NCBI RefSeq assembly: GCF_949628265.1
Contig: NC_088790.1
Span: 6,390,545-6,454,544, forward strand
Direction: 5' to 3'
Origin: Cloeon dipterum
Taxonomy: Eukaryota > Arthropoda > Insecta > Ephemeroptera > Baetidae
Length of the DNA stretch: 64,000 nt
The notes under the pieces were generated by a model. That model saw only the letters and a program-made list of their open reading frames with translations, ran no database searches and was not told the origin of the DNA. This document shows positions 1-13,400 of this stretch, one piece after another; position 1 is the first letter of the stretch; every line of letters begins with the position of its first letter. The translations under genes were made by a program, and so were the position numbers.

Positions 1-3000
1 AATTTTCATCCTCCAGCACAATTTTCATTTAGCCGAAAATAAATTGGCCGGCTTTGCCTTGATACAATGCAGCTTCAGGGATGATTGAACTCGGAGTTTC
101 GAACAACCAATCGGCACTCGCGAGCGCGCCTGACGCCCGCTGGAATTTCATCTCGCAAATTAATGGGCCGCAAGGCTAAATATTTACGCTGAGGCCGGGC
201 CGGTCGGCGGATTTACACAATTTAATCAGAAAAATGCGAGAGCACGGCGCCATGCCGCCGCCGCAGCCGCCGCAGCCGAGAACCCATCTAGCGGCAAATG
301 CGCTGACAAAAGTGAATTGTAAATAAATTCTAATGGCACACATGTTTAATTTCAAGTCGGCGTCGCACGCGCACTGGCGTTTGTGTCGCTTGTGTCCGCG
401 GCGCGCGGCGGCCCGCCGGAAATAGTGGCCTCTCGCTGAAAACACGCCCGCCCTGCGCTGTAAACTCACTCGCGGCGTGCAAGTAGTACAACATTTTCCG
501 ACTCTTTTGACACACAAATAGCCCAGCACCGCGTTTGATATTTATATTATGAAAGAGCGCGATCGTGCGCCGCGTGACACTCACATTGGCATCTCGCGAG
601 ACGCGCGCCACCGCTGCCTGCTTCTCGCTTCTCGCGCCGCGCACAATATTGGAAACAGGCCGACCGACCGTCGTTCTCGTCGAAATCTTGTGACTTTTGC
701 GTGGCAGGCCGGTCGGCGTTTTGCGAAATATGCGCCGATTTGTTTTTAGATATTGCGGCGCGTTTATTTGCGAACGCCGCATCTATTTAAAACAATAAAG
801 CTGCCGCGTGCCCGAAATAGACGCCGATATGCCGGCTATTCTTGAGATTTTAATTGCGATGTCGCGCTCTCTTAATATCTCCATTTGCAGCTCTATTCAG
901 GCCCCTTAACGAAATGCACTAGAAATATCTGTAGATTGATCATTTATCCTTATTTTTCCTAATGCTATGGGGATTGATTCAAAAAATCCTTGTATCCAAC
1001 AAAGTTGATTCATTTTTATTTCTTAAACATACTTAAATCAAGCAGACTTTAAATTTTGCGCTTTTTTCTTGACATGATCACCAGCTTATGCATTTAAAAA
1101 TGCGCTATGATTATTAATTATTAAAATCAAATCTTGATTGTCACTGGCTTGATTTAATTATGATGGCACAGAAATTAGGATATTCCAATAATGATTAGAC
1201 GCGGCGACAACAAGCTACTGCGGGGAAAAGTGGTTTCAAGGCTCACGCTAATATATGCGTTGACACGATTTTCGCCTCGACCGGCGCGGCCAAATTTCAC
1301 TCTCGATTAATTTTCTGTGAAAATCGCTGACGTATTATGTTTTGGCCGACTTTCGAAGCTGGAGCTGAAACTGGCTGGTTGGCGCAGGCGGCCGCCGCCG
1401 CCGCGTGTGTTAGAGGATGCCATTTGTTTCGGCAGTGTTTATACAAGAGGATCGCTTTAGTGGCTTTTATTCTCCACGGGGGCTATGCCTGTAATAGTTG
1501 CATATGCTCCATCAGCCTCGAAAAACATACGTCCGTCCACCAATCCCAGTGGCAATTTCAGTGCCACAATACTGCCTCTTGATTGGATTTTGTCCGTCAA
1601 GACCCGAGCTTCGTCTGCTTTTTGCGAGGAAGAAAAATCCCTCTAGCAAGAAATTGGGTAAATTGGAGGTAGATGGTCGGAATCCTAAAAAAATATGGTA
1701 TTCTCTCAAATGGAAAGGATCAATTACGCACCGCAGGCTTTAGTCTGGACTTTTGCTGCTTTCTTGCAAAATAAATAATAAAAAAGGGTTAAGGTGCAAG
1801 AGTGTCTTTCAACTGAAATTGATTATTCTGTAAAGTAGGGAAGAGTCACCACATATTTTAGTAAATTAAATCAAGTTCATTCTGTTCCTTTATCTCCATT
1901 TTGATTGATTAGAGTTTTCCTTGAATTTGAATGCTATTTGCCATTAAACCCTAATATCGAGTGCCTTCATTGTTAAAAATCTTTTCATTTAGATTAAAAT
2001 TATAATGTCTTCAACTTTTCGTTTTAGTTGCATTGAAATTTGGTTATCAATTAAAATCTGCACATTCTTTTCCATAACAAATAACAAAATAATCACGATT
2101 TTTGAGGAAGATCAACAACTTTGCAAATTCTACCCAAAAATAAATATTTTTAGTATCTCTCAAATTTTTCTAGCTGACCCATCAGCTATAAATCTGTCAT
2201 AGCATGTAACTAAATCTTCTTCGAGCGCCGTGACAGGGTTCATTGGTTTTCACTGGTCACGGTATGAATAGCCTTTTTGTTAAAAGGCCCAGAGTAAACA
2301 AGTCCGCCGAGTTCTAGAGAAGCGACGAGGAAAAAGTGCCGCGGCCAAAAATCCCAGTCGAAAAACCCCGCGCGCGTCCAATAATTAGTGCGATCATATT
2401 CTGAGAAGGCGTTTCTGCGTGTTAAAAATAGCGCGCAGTGGCTGGAGCGCCGCGTTTGTTTTAAAAAGGTATATGATCGGTTCTGGCCGGCAGTATTTTT
2501 AGGAAGGCCTTCCCAATAATTGCAGCCAGCAGGCCAGACACTTCCAACCGCAGCGAGCAAACACCAAGCAGAACGCTCACACTTGAAACGCGAAGGTCGA
2601 GAACCGCTCCGACGGCAGACACTTCTGGAATTGGGGCTTGGGGCTGACGTGCGATTAAGTTTTGGATCAATGGCAGCGTACGCTGATAAAATCTGCATTA
2701 ATAAGATGATCAAATTCACGCATTGAACTGATTAATTTTTTAAAACTGCTTTCAAATTCCTGCAGTGACGTTAGCAAAAACATGTTACAAAAAATCTCTC
2801 CCTAAAAGCAACGTTAATGCCGGGAAGAAGGGCATATTGTTGTGGTTGTCGCGGAATCCTTGTGTTTATTTCTAGTGAGCTTTTGTGCCGCGTGTGTCAC
2901 GCGTCCCTCTGCCACCATCTCCACCGCAGGACGGCGAGAAGAAAAGCGCCAATAAATAACCGGCAGCACGTTGTCATCCGCTGAAACATAATCTAATTCA

Positions 3001-6000
3001 GCCCTGGTCGCGGGAAAATGGCCGCAAACGCGCACACGCGTTTTATTTCTGAAGCAACCATGCGTCTCTTTCAGTTGTTCTGTTTGATCATATGATTCAT
3101 TGCATGCGAAAAGTGCGCTACCATAACATCACCCTTTAAAAATAGCCGGCAGATACAGTGAAAACGCGGGCGCGGGGCCGTTTTTATTCCAGAGCCAGCA
3201 CAAGCCTATATCAAAAAGCGGTGGCCAGATGTATTAATTGACGCCTTTCCGGGTCACTCTTCGTTTCATCTAAAAAACTAGACGAATCACTAAAAACTTT
3301 GCATCATTTCTTGCCTTTGTTACAGTTAATTAATTAAAACTCGATCTTCCCTCTTTTTTCTTTGAATTCACAAATTTTTTTACATTCTAATTCCATTAAT
3401 CCAAGTTAAAAAATAGTAAAAGGTTTCTGAGTAATGAGATAACCTTCTTCCCCGAGGCTACAATTTAATATTTCTAATTAATTACCGCAGATCATTAGCC
3501 TCTTGTGCCTCTCTACATTTTGAAACTTCTTAACGATGGCGTTAAATCAGAGGGGCGAGGCATGAAATTGACGTGGAAAAATTTCAATCAGTCTCGTGAG
3601 GGTTCTATTAAGAGATTCATTGGCCAGAATCCAAGTCGACGGTCCAGACCGAGAGGCTGCGAGAACCATCTGACGGAGTTGTGCGGCACCCCGAGCGCTG
3701 AGACTGAAGAAAGTGCTGCCCCGTGGTCAGTTGTCATGGTAATATCGACCCGCGACATCTCTTAAGTTTTCCACCAGAACTCGCGAATGCGGCGTGGCGT
3801 GGGTGGCTTTTTGTGAATAGTTAGAGACAGAGAGGTGCGAAACATTAATCAAACAAAAAGACACCCCGTGGTGCCTGGCAAAGGATTACTTTCATGCGGC
3901 TTTTCTCTAATGCAGCTTTTTTGTTATTGATCAAAGGGTTGACTGCGCATGTCAACCCTTGCGAGTACTTCACGGAAATGTGATTGTTACTGCTAATGAA
4001 AGTTGTTGTTCGTGACAGGGGATAATTAAGATTTTCCAACTATCAAACTGCACAGGGTTGTTATTTGTAAAAGTCACGGAGCGCACAGTCTCTCATTATT
4101 TATGAAGTAGAGCAAACGTTTATGATCGGCTCGTTAACAGATTTTTCCGTAACGACAGATGGTATTGGTTGCGCACTCACTCAAACGGCGAAGCTTGCGT
4201 TCCTTTTCAAAGGTTGGCGCAGTTAGGCAATATGTGAGCATCGCTGTCACGCAGGTTGCATTCTCACGAGCTTTTCATTATGAATGCAAATCCGCTGTCA
4301 ATGTCAACGACTTATTTCTATATAATTCTTTTCCACGAACGCATTTTTATATTTGCCTCAGAGCACTTGCAGAATCAAAGCAAAATGCAAAGAGATCAAC
4401 AAAAAATAAGCCGCTTTTCTCTTTTGTACGACAGAATGCGTCTAAAAATGCTCTCTCCTTTTCATATTTTATTGCTCAATCGCACTGTGCGCAAATGATG
4501 CAAATTTCAAAATAAAATCGCAATAACTGTGCATTATTTGATAAATATTTACTTGGTAAGAAACTCTTTTTGATTACAAAAAAATTTATGTAGGAAAAGA
4601 ACGAAAATTATTCTTGTTTATTCTGCCTTGTCATAAATACATAAAATAATTGGATATAAAATCACATAGTAACATGATAAATGATAAAAAGATTTCTTCT
4701 GCTCTCTAGAGCGTTGTAATTAAAATAAAATTTGTTTTATATGGTATTTTTCAGTAATTAAAAATAATTCTCTTCCAACTGATACATCCAGTTACGCTTT
4801 TAAAAAAAGTGTTTAAACGTTTATGTGTTTACGATGATTGTTCACTTTAAATTTTGACTTCAGCGGATTGCTAATTTGTTCAAAATATCTTTGCTTTCTT
4901 AAATAACTTTTGTGTAAAAGAAAATATTAATTATTATTATTGCTTGACAGAGATGCCAGTGAATGTCACATAATTCAGTTTGATGACTTGGGAGGCACGA
5001 CACGTGTTTCAAAAGGCCAAAAATAATTCCTAAGAAACTCAGTCCGATTGTTGTCCTTGCGGTGCAATATCGTGTGGAGGGGAAAATACAGTAAATTGCA
5101 AGCATGTATGTTTACAATGTCAACTACGTCAATGGCTATTCTCCTCCGTCGGCGCTGTGCGCTGCCGTCTTGAAAATTTGCGCACACGACTGCCTGTTAA
5201 ATAATCAAGGCGATTGTCGAAATGCTCGCGTGCCGTCAGAGGCAAGCAAGCGTCATCCAGAGAATAATTTCCCTTTGAAGCGAGCGAGCAAAAAGGCCTC
5301 CAGGGGCTGGGCTAGACGGCTGAAAGGGGCAAACGGCGTCCGGGGTGCATCGCTCAAGAACACAAAGGCTGCACACGTGAACACCTCGTCTTGCTTTGTG
5401 ACGATTTTGGCATCCTGCCTGCCACCTTGAAACACTTACACTCCAGCAACAAAAATATTTATCAAGTCGGTAGCAGAGCGAGCCGAAAGCCGAAAATTCT
5501 CAGACGCCGCGCGAGCCGCGAGTGGCACGGGTATAGAAGGCACTAAAACGCGCGGGAGCTCGTAAAAAATTAATCATTCCAAAGCAACATTGACTTTTAC
5601 GACGACGGCCCTGTAAATTTCAATTAGAGTCTAATTATTCGGAAGGGGGATTCGACGCAATTAAAAATACATCAGAGGCGATTTGGCGCGCGCAAAAAGA
5701 GAAAGGCCGTTGCTTTTTTCTCGCCCGTCCGTCCGTCCGTCCGTCCGCCCGCCCGCCGACTTTTCTGGCGTGAATGCGGAATATTTCTGTTGTGCGAGCG
5801 CAGTCGTCACATCTCCGGCCACAGTGTGGCCGCCTCGCGGCGCTTCCTCGCACAATCCCCTTTGGACACTCTCGAGCCGTGCGTGGCTATTTTCAGCACT
5901 GCTATTCCTGACTCTGTGAATGTCGCGCGCTGACCCAATAATGTTATTACCACGCTTATTATGTGATCGGAGCGCAGGTTTGACCACAGCCGACCGATCG

Positions 6001-9000
6001 GCTGAATATTTTATGCGATCGCTGACGACGGTCAACGTGCCTCTTGTTACACAGTGCGCAATAAATCCCTATTTTGGAGGGACATGGGGCGAACAGATCG
6101 TAGCAAGGAAACTGTCTCTTGGGGGAAAACAATGCGACATCCGTTGACCGAGTCGCTTCTCCTTGTCACGCCCGCTCCTCCAGAATTTCGTTAGCTCTCG
6201 CTGCAACTTCAACAGAGCCTGCATCTTAAAATTGTGAAATTCGCAAACATAAAAGTAGAGGGTCAGCATTGCTCTTTATCAAGTCCGCGAAACCAATTCA
6301 ATTTCTATTTTGCACGATTTTCCTATTCCTTCTTCTTATTGGAAATTTTTTAGTTTATTATTAAATAAATTATTTTTTCAATTACATTGAATTAATTCGA
6401 AAACAATGCAAAATAAAGAAGAAATAGTATGTGGCTGCCGCTCCATGGATCATCAGGGCGTTGTTGTGCTATCAGGAGCAGATGAATGAAACTTAAAATA
6501 ACATTTCATTACCTAAATTAAAATTGATGCAACGCCTCCACTCACTGTTTGGTTTTGACAGAATGTGAGATTGCCTAATTACTCGTTAAGCGATTTGCAA
6601 TTACGCATTTTTCACATTTGTTTGCTCTTTAACGCATGCAGAACGGCCGATCGTTAAAAATGTCATTACTGTTTTGTCTGTTTTATAACTAGCCTGCCGC
6701 TAGCTTAACGCAGCTTTAATTGCAGCATGTTGTTTTAGTACCAATAAAAGTCCAGCGGACTTAGAAATTCCTGCTCTTTGCCAAAAATCGCGGCTACTGC
6801 GACTTTGAGGCCCACTCGACTCTTTCATTTTGCAAACCGACTCCCCAAGAAGCGGCATTAGTTATGGAAAACACACCAGCAGATGAAATATATTTTCGGA
6901 CTTTTTATTAATGTTGGCTGCCGCTTGAATGAATATTTCACCGTGCGTTTCTCGCGCCTTGGTTCATCGGTCTCATAAAAATTATTTTCAACCCTCAGGT
7001 GGGCGACCGCGCATATAAATTTCTGCCCCTCGGAGAGAAAGCACATAATTTATCGACTTTGGTGGGCACCAACTAATTTTGATGTACGTCTTGCGGCAGC
7101 TTTGAGTTGCAAAATACGTACTTCCTCTCGCAGGATTTTAGGATTTAAAAATCGGGTATAAATGAGAGCATCCAATTAATTCCCTACAAAATAATTTCCT
7201 TTGAACTATGCAGCGATGAAGAAGAGAGTCGTATGTTAAGTTTGTGTATTCGTCACGTCAGCTGGTTCTAATTATTTAGAAAACATTGTGCGCTCAAGTT
7301 ACAGAGGTGGCAAAACAATGCCATTGTCAACTGCGCTTTACCAAAAATGCGGCTGTCGTTTTGTCAAATGCGGGCGCGCGTGTGCTGAGTGTGTGTGTGA
7401 CTTTGAACAGTCTCGGGCTCGAGGGCCGTGAGAGACATCGACGGCAATTAGCGAGTGTCCATGCCGTGATAAATAAGCGAGTGAGTTATGGGGTGGGCAG
7501 CGAGCGAGGGACTGGCGCGCGGGGGCGCCGGGGGACGACGCGCTGATGCTCAAGCCGGGCGGGCACACATTCCTGCCGTGGGTGCATGTGTCTATTCTTG
7601 AAAGCGGCGCCGCTATTTCAAGCCATTGTTGATCCAGCCGTCAGGAGGAGTGCCGAGATCATTTGCAAACTCTCTCTGTATTTACGTTCATCAAGGGTGT
7701 CTTTCTAGCCGCCGGGCCCCGCGTTCGCTCAACTCTGCCTCTGCGTGGCTCCCGCGCGAACACTTTGCTCGTCTCGTAATTGGCATAATTGCTTCGGTTG
7801 CTCTACAACTCGTCCGCACTGATGGGCCAAAGATTTCTCTTTGCCTCTTTGCGCTTATTCAGTTTAATAGGAGGAAAAAGAGCAGCTGGATTAATGAAAA
7901 TAAATTTATGTCTACTCTGCTGGAAGGGCATTAAATTAATGCCTGACTTAAGCTATAATAAATGCACACATTTGATTTTTTAGTGTTCTGGTTAACTGCA
8001 TCAAAATATTTCAAGCTTAAAGCTGACAGAGGAAATATATTGCTATAAAATTGGTCATATTTTATCAATTTCTAAATGAACTGGCAAAATATTTAAACAG
8101 CTCAACCCTGTAGAATGAATTAAAAACGGGAAAATCATACAAATATAAATAAATATATTCTTGTAATTTTTATCACTAAACCTAAGAGAAATTTATTGAA
8201 CTCGCGGGACGTATTTAAAAGCAATCAAATAAAACTTTTTTATAAAGCTCTGAGGCGAAGCAACTCTGACGTAAATACATTTTCAATGTTTTTCACGAAA
8301 TTAAAAAGAAAGGATGCGTAAGATGAACTGATGCTTAGCAATATTTTTATAAAAAAATAAATCAGCTAGTTAGGTTACAAATCCTTCTACTATATATAAG
8401 GATTTGTGTTCTCATTGCAACCTTATTCCAAACCACGTGTCTAAATTAAATTGAAACTAAACAGCCATGACATTCAGCTTTTGTGCTATATTGGTTGTAC
8501 CAAAAGAGGGGAAATATAGTCAAACAACGTACGCAGCTGGACGCACGCGTAACGCGTGCCACTGTAAAGAATAAAGCCACTCTATGTCTGCTGCTATTCT
8601 TAAGTTGGAATTTGCAAATAGACAACACTCGAAGCAGGCGTGTGATTTAATGGAGCGCGCAGCAATTTTATGTTTTGCAGCGCGCACTCGGCAGATTATA
8701 AATATACCTGGCCTGGCTATTGTTGGCTTTATTATAAATTGCACGCGTTTAATTCAGGATTTGTGACGCAAGCGCCGAGGGACCGAATGTGTTCGAGTGT
8801 GAGTTGGAGGCGCGTGACACAAACGAGCAGCGGTTCACAAGCGCAACACTCTGGTGTCGCGTTCGGGGCTTTAAACGGTTTCGAAAATGACAATTTGGTT
8901 GCACAATGTTTCCCTAAGGAGGTGCGTGCACCACCAATGACGACGAATATTTGATGTTGGCGAAATAATTTCGCAAAATCTAAATTTGAAGCTCGGAAAA

Positions 9001-10371
9001 ATATTTTTATCTCTGACTTCTAATTGTGTTTTCTCTCTTAAATTGGCTCCTCTTCAAAGATAATTTAATGAGAGCAAAAATATTTTGTTTATTTCTAGAC
9101 GCAAATTGGCCCTAGTTAGCCTTCTGTCAAATTTAATGGAACGCCGCTTTCTTGCTCTCCACACATTTTTAGCTATATTAATAAACTTTTATTTATTAAT
9201 AGCGTTTTAAGTGTTGCTTTAGGCATAGTTTGCCTCCTCGTGAAGATGAGTAAGATGGGTCGGTTCAAAGAAGCATACTGTGTATTCCTTCAACACACAA
9301 AAGCAGCACGCAGAATGTGGAAGTTTAAATTTAGAACCCATCAGCCACTTTTTCTCACAATTTTTCGCAAGACACGTAACAGACGGGTTGTCATTTTCGC
9401 GTAAAAATAATAAACTTTCCGGTTGGCAAGCGCTCAAACAATTATACGCGAGGCGTACAAATCACAGTGATATGCTTTACGATTATTCTAACGTAATCGT
9501 GTGACGTAATTGAAAAACACGCGTGCTTTTGTTTTGGCCCTCCGCGAACATGACAGATGTGAGTCATCAATTCTAATTGATTTTAACGAGTTCTCCCTTT
9601 ATTACCTCTATAAATCATTTTGATTTTTCACCCACCCAACACACTTCATGGGGGTGGGCAATTAAAAAAACCCGATGTGAGGAAACGACGCCGTGAAAGT
9701 AAATCCTCCAGAGATTCGCGCGCGCTGTTGTCGAATTTGAAAAAAGCTAGAATACTCTCAGCGTTATTTTCACGAATGACGGGTTGCGTGTGTTTATTTT
9801 TACGCAGAGGCATTCCGTGCATTCTCATTGTGTTTTTTCGTGGCTTCTGACAGTGAGTAGCCTAAACTAAGGCCGCCTGTGTGTACACGAAGGGGCGCAA
9901 TGGCCCCTGGTAATTTGGCGGTTCAAGCCAAATACACCTCGGCCTGGAACAGATTCAATTAAATAGTCAAAAAGTTGTTGCCACCACGGGCTGCACGCGC
10001 TGGAGCGATGTTTGACATTCCAACCTACGCCATATGCTAAATTTGTTTGCTTGTTGACTCGCGCGTTTTCAATTAAAAGCACACACCTACACTCCGGCAT
10101 TTCCGCGAATCCCATGTGATCGTCTAGCTCTTGTGACAAAATGTTATTTAGCAAGGGGCGCGTTAACATTTCTTACGAGCAGAGTTAATTGAGGGTGAAG
10201 TTTTAGCGGTGCGAAAATTAAATCACACCGCTCTTAGATGACACGACGGATTGATATAAACAGTAGGAGAGCGAAGTGGCGTAGAGAAGATCTCAAGCTA
10301 ACAGACCTAGGGAGTAGGGGTAACGGGCCGTTTCTCGGAGAAGAGTAAAAGATATTTTCGCTCCAAGCCCG
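1..10371. other. Upstream non-coding region of the RhoGAP gene
   Basis: No ORF in this stretch shows a recognisable domain, and no chain of phase-compatible exons could be built. GC-rich patches (about 180-780, 5460-5900, 7370-7600) alternate with AT-rich DNA. The GC-rich patches carry long open frames on both strands, as expected by chance when stop codons are rare. Short tandem repeats occur, the clearest at 5725-5758. The region may hold untranslated 5' exons or enhancers of the downstream RhoGAP gene, but nothing in the sequence identifies them. Confidence 0.5.
5725..5758. repeat. (CCGT)n/(CCGC)n microsatellite
   Basis: Five CCGT-type tetranucleotide units run into CCGC units, giving a pure pyrimidine/G-rich tract of about 34 bp. 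It is a simple tandem repeat in non-coding DNA, with no sign of a function. Confidence 0.85.
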
Positions 10372-10377
10372 TCAGTT
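10372..10377 (+). promoter_or_regulatory. Candidate initiator (Inr) of the RhoGAP gene
   Basis: TCAGTT matches the arthropod initiator consensus TCAKTY. It lies 62 bp upstream of the RhoGAP start codon, which would give a 5' UTR of about 60 nt. There is no clear TATA box, and an AGACG at 10409-10413 is about 8 bp too far downstream to be a well-placed DPE. The motif is short, so this is only a suggestion; upstream untranslated exons are equally possible. Confidence 0.25.
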
Positions 10378-10433
10378 AGTCCAACAACTCTGGCAGTGCT
10401 ATAGGTGTAGACGCGAGTGGGGCCATCAACATC

Positions 10434-13400
10434 ATGGCTACATTCAAATGTGTAAAAACGAAAAAGGAACGGTGGTTGCTAACTCGAAAAACATGGCGCT
10501 ACATGGCCGATGCAGGTCGAAAACTGATTCCGGAAGGTGCTACCAACAGGGCCGAGGACCTGCCGGCCATCGAGGCCAACTTCCAGGAGGTATGCAAGAA
10601 AGAAAAGCGGTTCCTGCTGTGGCGCAAGAGCTCTTACCCGAGTGCCCTGAAGCCCTCGCGGAGTCAGCGGGCGGCGGCCAGGGGCGGAAAGGTGGGTGCC
10701 AAGGATCGAGCGGGCTCGACCACGGAACTAGAGTTAGGCATCCTGACCGCGCGTCTCCGGGGTGCGAGGAACAGTCTGCCAGGTGACTCTCTGGAAGAGG
10801 AAATCAACGAGTGGGAAGATGTCGAGACGCCGCGCTTGGCCGCCAAGGTCGACAAGGGTGACAAAGGCGACAAGGCCGACAAGAAGCCACCTTTTTGGAA
10901 CCGGCCCAAAAGCCAAAAGGCCAAGGGCTCGTCGGAGAGTATGCAGGCGTTAACCGCTGGACAGGATAGCGGCGGAACGGAATTTGCACCCTACAAAAAA
11001 TCGGTTCTGCAGGAGAGCCAGGCCGGCGCGATTGGTGCCGGAAGAAAAATCAGGTACGGCGCTGGTAGCCTGCCTGACAACAGCAGCCCTGACCGTGAAT
11101 GTGTGCGGCTTAGGCACGTGGAGAGAGACGACAGGGACATTCGGACTGAAGGTGTTAGAGAATCGTGGTTCAAGGGTGCCATTCGAAGAAGTGAGACCGC
11201 CATCCACGACTTTCAACAGACGGCGGCCTCTAGATTTTCCAAACCGCGGAACGTCGACAGGTCGAATTCCGTGGACGAAACTAACTTAGAGACTTTAATC
11301 AGTGACGACGATGGCGACGCTTACGAAAGTGGTCAAGTTCAGTCGAGCCACTCGAGAAATTACGAACTTAGGCAGAACATGACCCTTCCAGGTCTATCCC
11401 TGTCGCGGCCCGGAAATTATCCGTCGGCAGGGCAGGTGCAGTCGAAAGAGCGGATGACTAGGCGGACGTCCAAAAGCGACTTTTTTAGTTTTCAGTCGCA
11501 TCTGACCAACTGGAGAAACAGCCCTTCGGATGAAAGCAAACCCTACGTGCCTTCGACTTCGAGTGTGAGCAAAGGCAGTGGATACCACCACAGCTCGGAC
11601 GGCGGCGCTTTGAGTCCCAAGTCTTTTGCCGACCTACGCCCAACACCTTCTTCGACCTCTTCCAGAGACACGCAGACGTACGAGTCGTTAAGGTACTCGT
11701 ACAAACCCTCCGATCTGAAACCCACCTTCAAGGACAAAAGAGTCACCGCGACCGCAGAGGGAGATAAAAAGGCTGAGAGAGTGCCGGAGGCCGGCGCCAA
11801 AATTTGTGATCAAGGAGTGCAAACTCTAGCAATTAGTGACGCGATAATGGCCGTCATAGATCTCAAAGTAATTAACGAAATTAAAGAGGTGGCTCCTGAG
11901 TCAGGTACGCAGTCTCCCGTGCCGCAGGAGACGCCGCCGAAAAACACTTCGCAGACCTCCACGCCGCGAAGGGCGAGCGTCGACCGCGGCAACACGGTCG
12001 ACGACTGCAGCCCGTCCGTCGGCGACAAACTAATGCGCTACCTGAAAATGGCGCGCAAAAAGAATGCGAATGATAAGCCGGACCGGTTTAAAACCGTCAA
12101 CTACGACCGCAATCTGAGGTTCATCAAGGCGAAAGGTCCGATACAGGACGAAAACGAGAAGTGGGTGCAGACGAACGAGAGTTGGCTCAGCATGCCGGAT
12201 GATCCGAATTTATTCGACGAGTCGGCAGTTTTCAGTTCCGACTCGTCGGATTTGGGCTTTTCAAGCAGGGACAGTTTTGACGCAGGCGAGATGTCACAGG
12301 GTCAGAGTTTTCTGTCACAACTTTTCAGCGGTCTGCAGCACGCAGCAGGTAGTGCCAATCACAACAGCCACTGGAAATCCTAAAATAACACGCGCTGATC
12401 GTTTTTTGAGGCTTAATGCATTGCGACGCGTTTCGTGTTGCTAATCGCGTTCTATTAACAGCCGACTTGTAAATTTCCCGCGACTATTGCAGCTTTTGAT
12501 TATTGTGCTTAAAGAGACGAACTGGTCCTGCGAAAATAAACGTCTGCGAACACGCATTGAATCGGTTTTAGGCACATTCAAACAAACGAATCGTCTGCCT
12601 TTAAAATTTGCCAGCCGGGCGAGGTCTCGTCAGCGCGAGATAAATTTTTTCAATTAGTCACAATTTAATTCATAATTTCTAGACCGGAGGAAAACATGTC
12701 AACCCATTAAAGCATAACAGAAAATATCGCCAATCATTAATTATACGGTTAGGAATAGAGCATTCGCGCGTGAGAAGAGGCTATTTTTATAAACGCTTCC
12801 TCGTGTCTGTTGCAGCAATGCAGAAGTCCAAGTCCTCATCTCACGTCGGCCACCATGGATCGAGATTAATGGCCAAGAAAATATGGAGAACGCGATCAAA
12901 GAGCCAGAGTAGGGCCACCCCGTCCTCTACGTCATTGTGGACACCACAGGTGAGTTCTCGAACCAATTCTCGTAAAATTTTACAGCCCATTTGGAGCTAT
13001 TCCTCTCCGACTGGATTATATTGAAAGGAATTCCTCAAATAGCTTCTGCGATGAAAGCAGAACGCAAGGAAACTATTATCTGTTTATTTGCTAACTACAA
13101 ATGTATTTTTTTTTAATTAACAAAAATAATAAAAGGTAAATTCAAATAACATGTATTGCAAAATTTCACAAGGAAGAAAAGTTTATATTATGAATAAGCG
13201 GAAACTCCGGCTGCTACACAATAGCAGACAAATTTCGTAATTCGTTTATTTGACTTCTTTAGAGAGCGGCAGAGCAATCTCTTTATGCAGATTTTATCCT
13301 TCGCCGGGGCGAATTGAAGCTTGTTACATCTCGCGCATACCTCTCGTCGTGCTAGCTAGAGCCGTAAAGCTTTTACACCTTTCTAGCCGGGGCAGCGCAG

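Noticed and set aside
330..782. 150-codon minus-strand basic ORF near the left end
   Set aside because: Arg-rich composition reflects high local GC; no domain and no splice-site support.
5690..5760. Possible telomere-like or satellite array
   Set aside because: Only a 34-bp tetranucleotide run, so an ordinary microsatellite.
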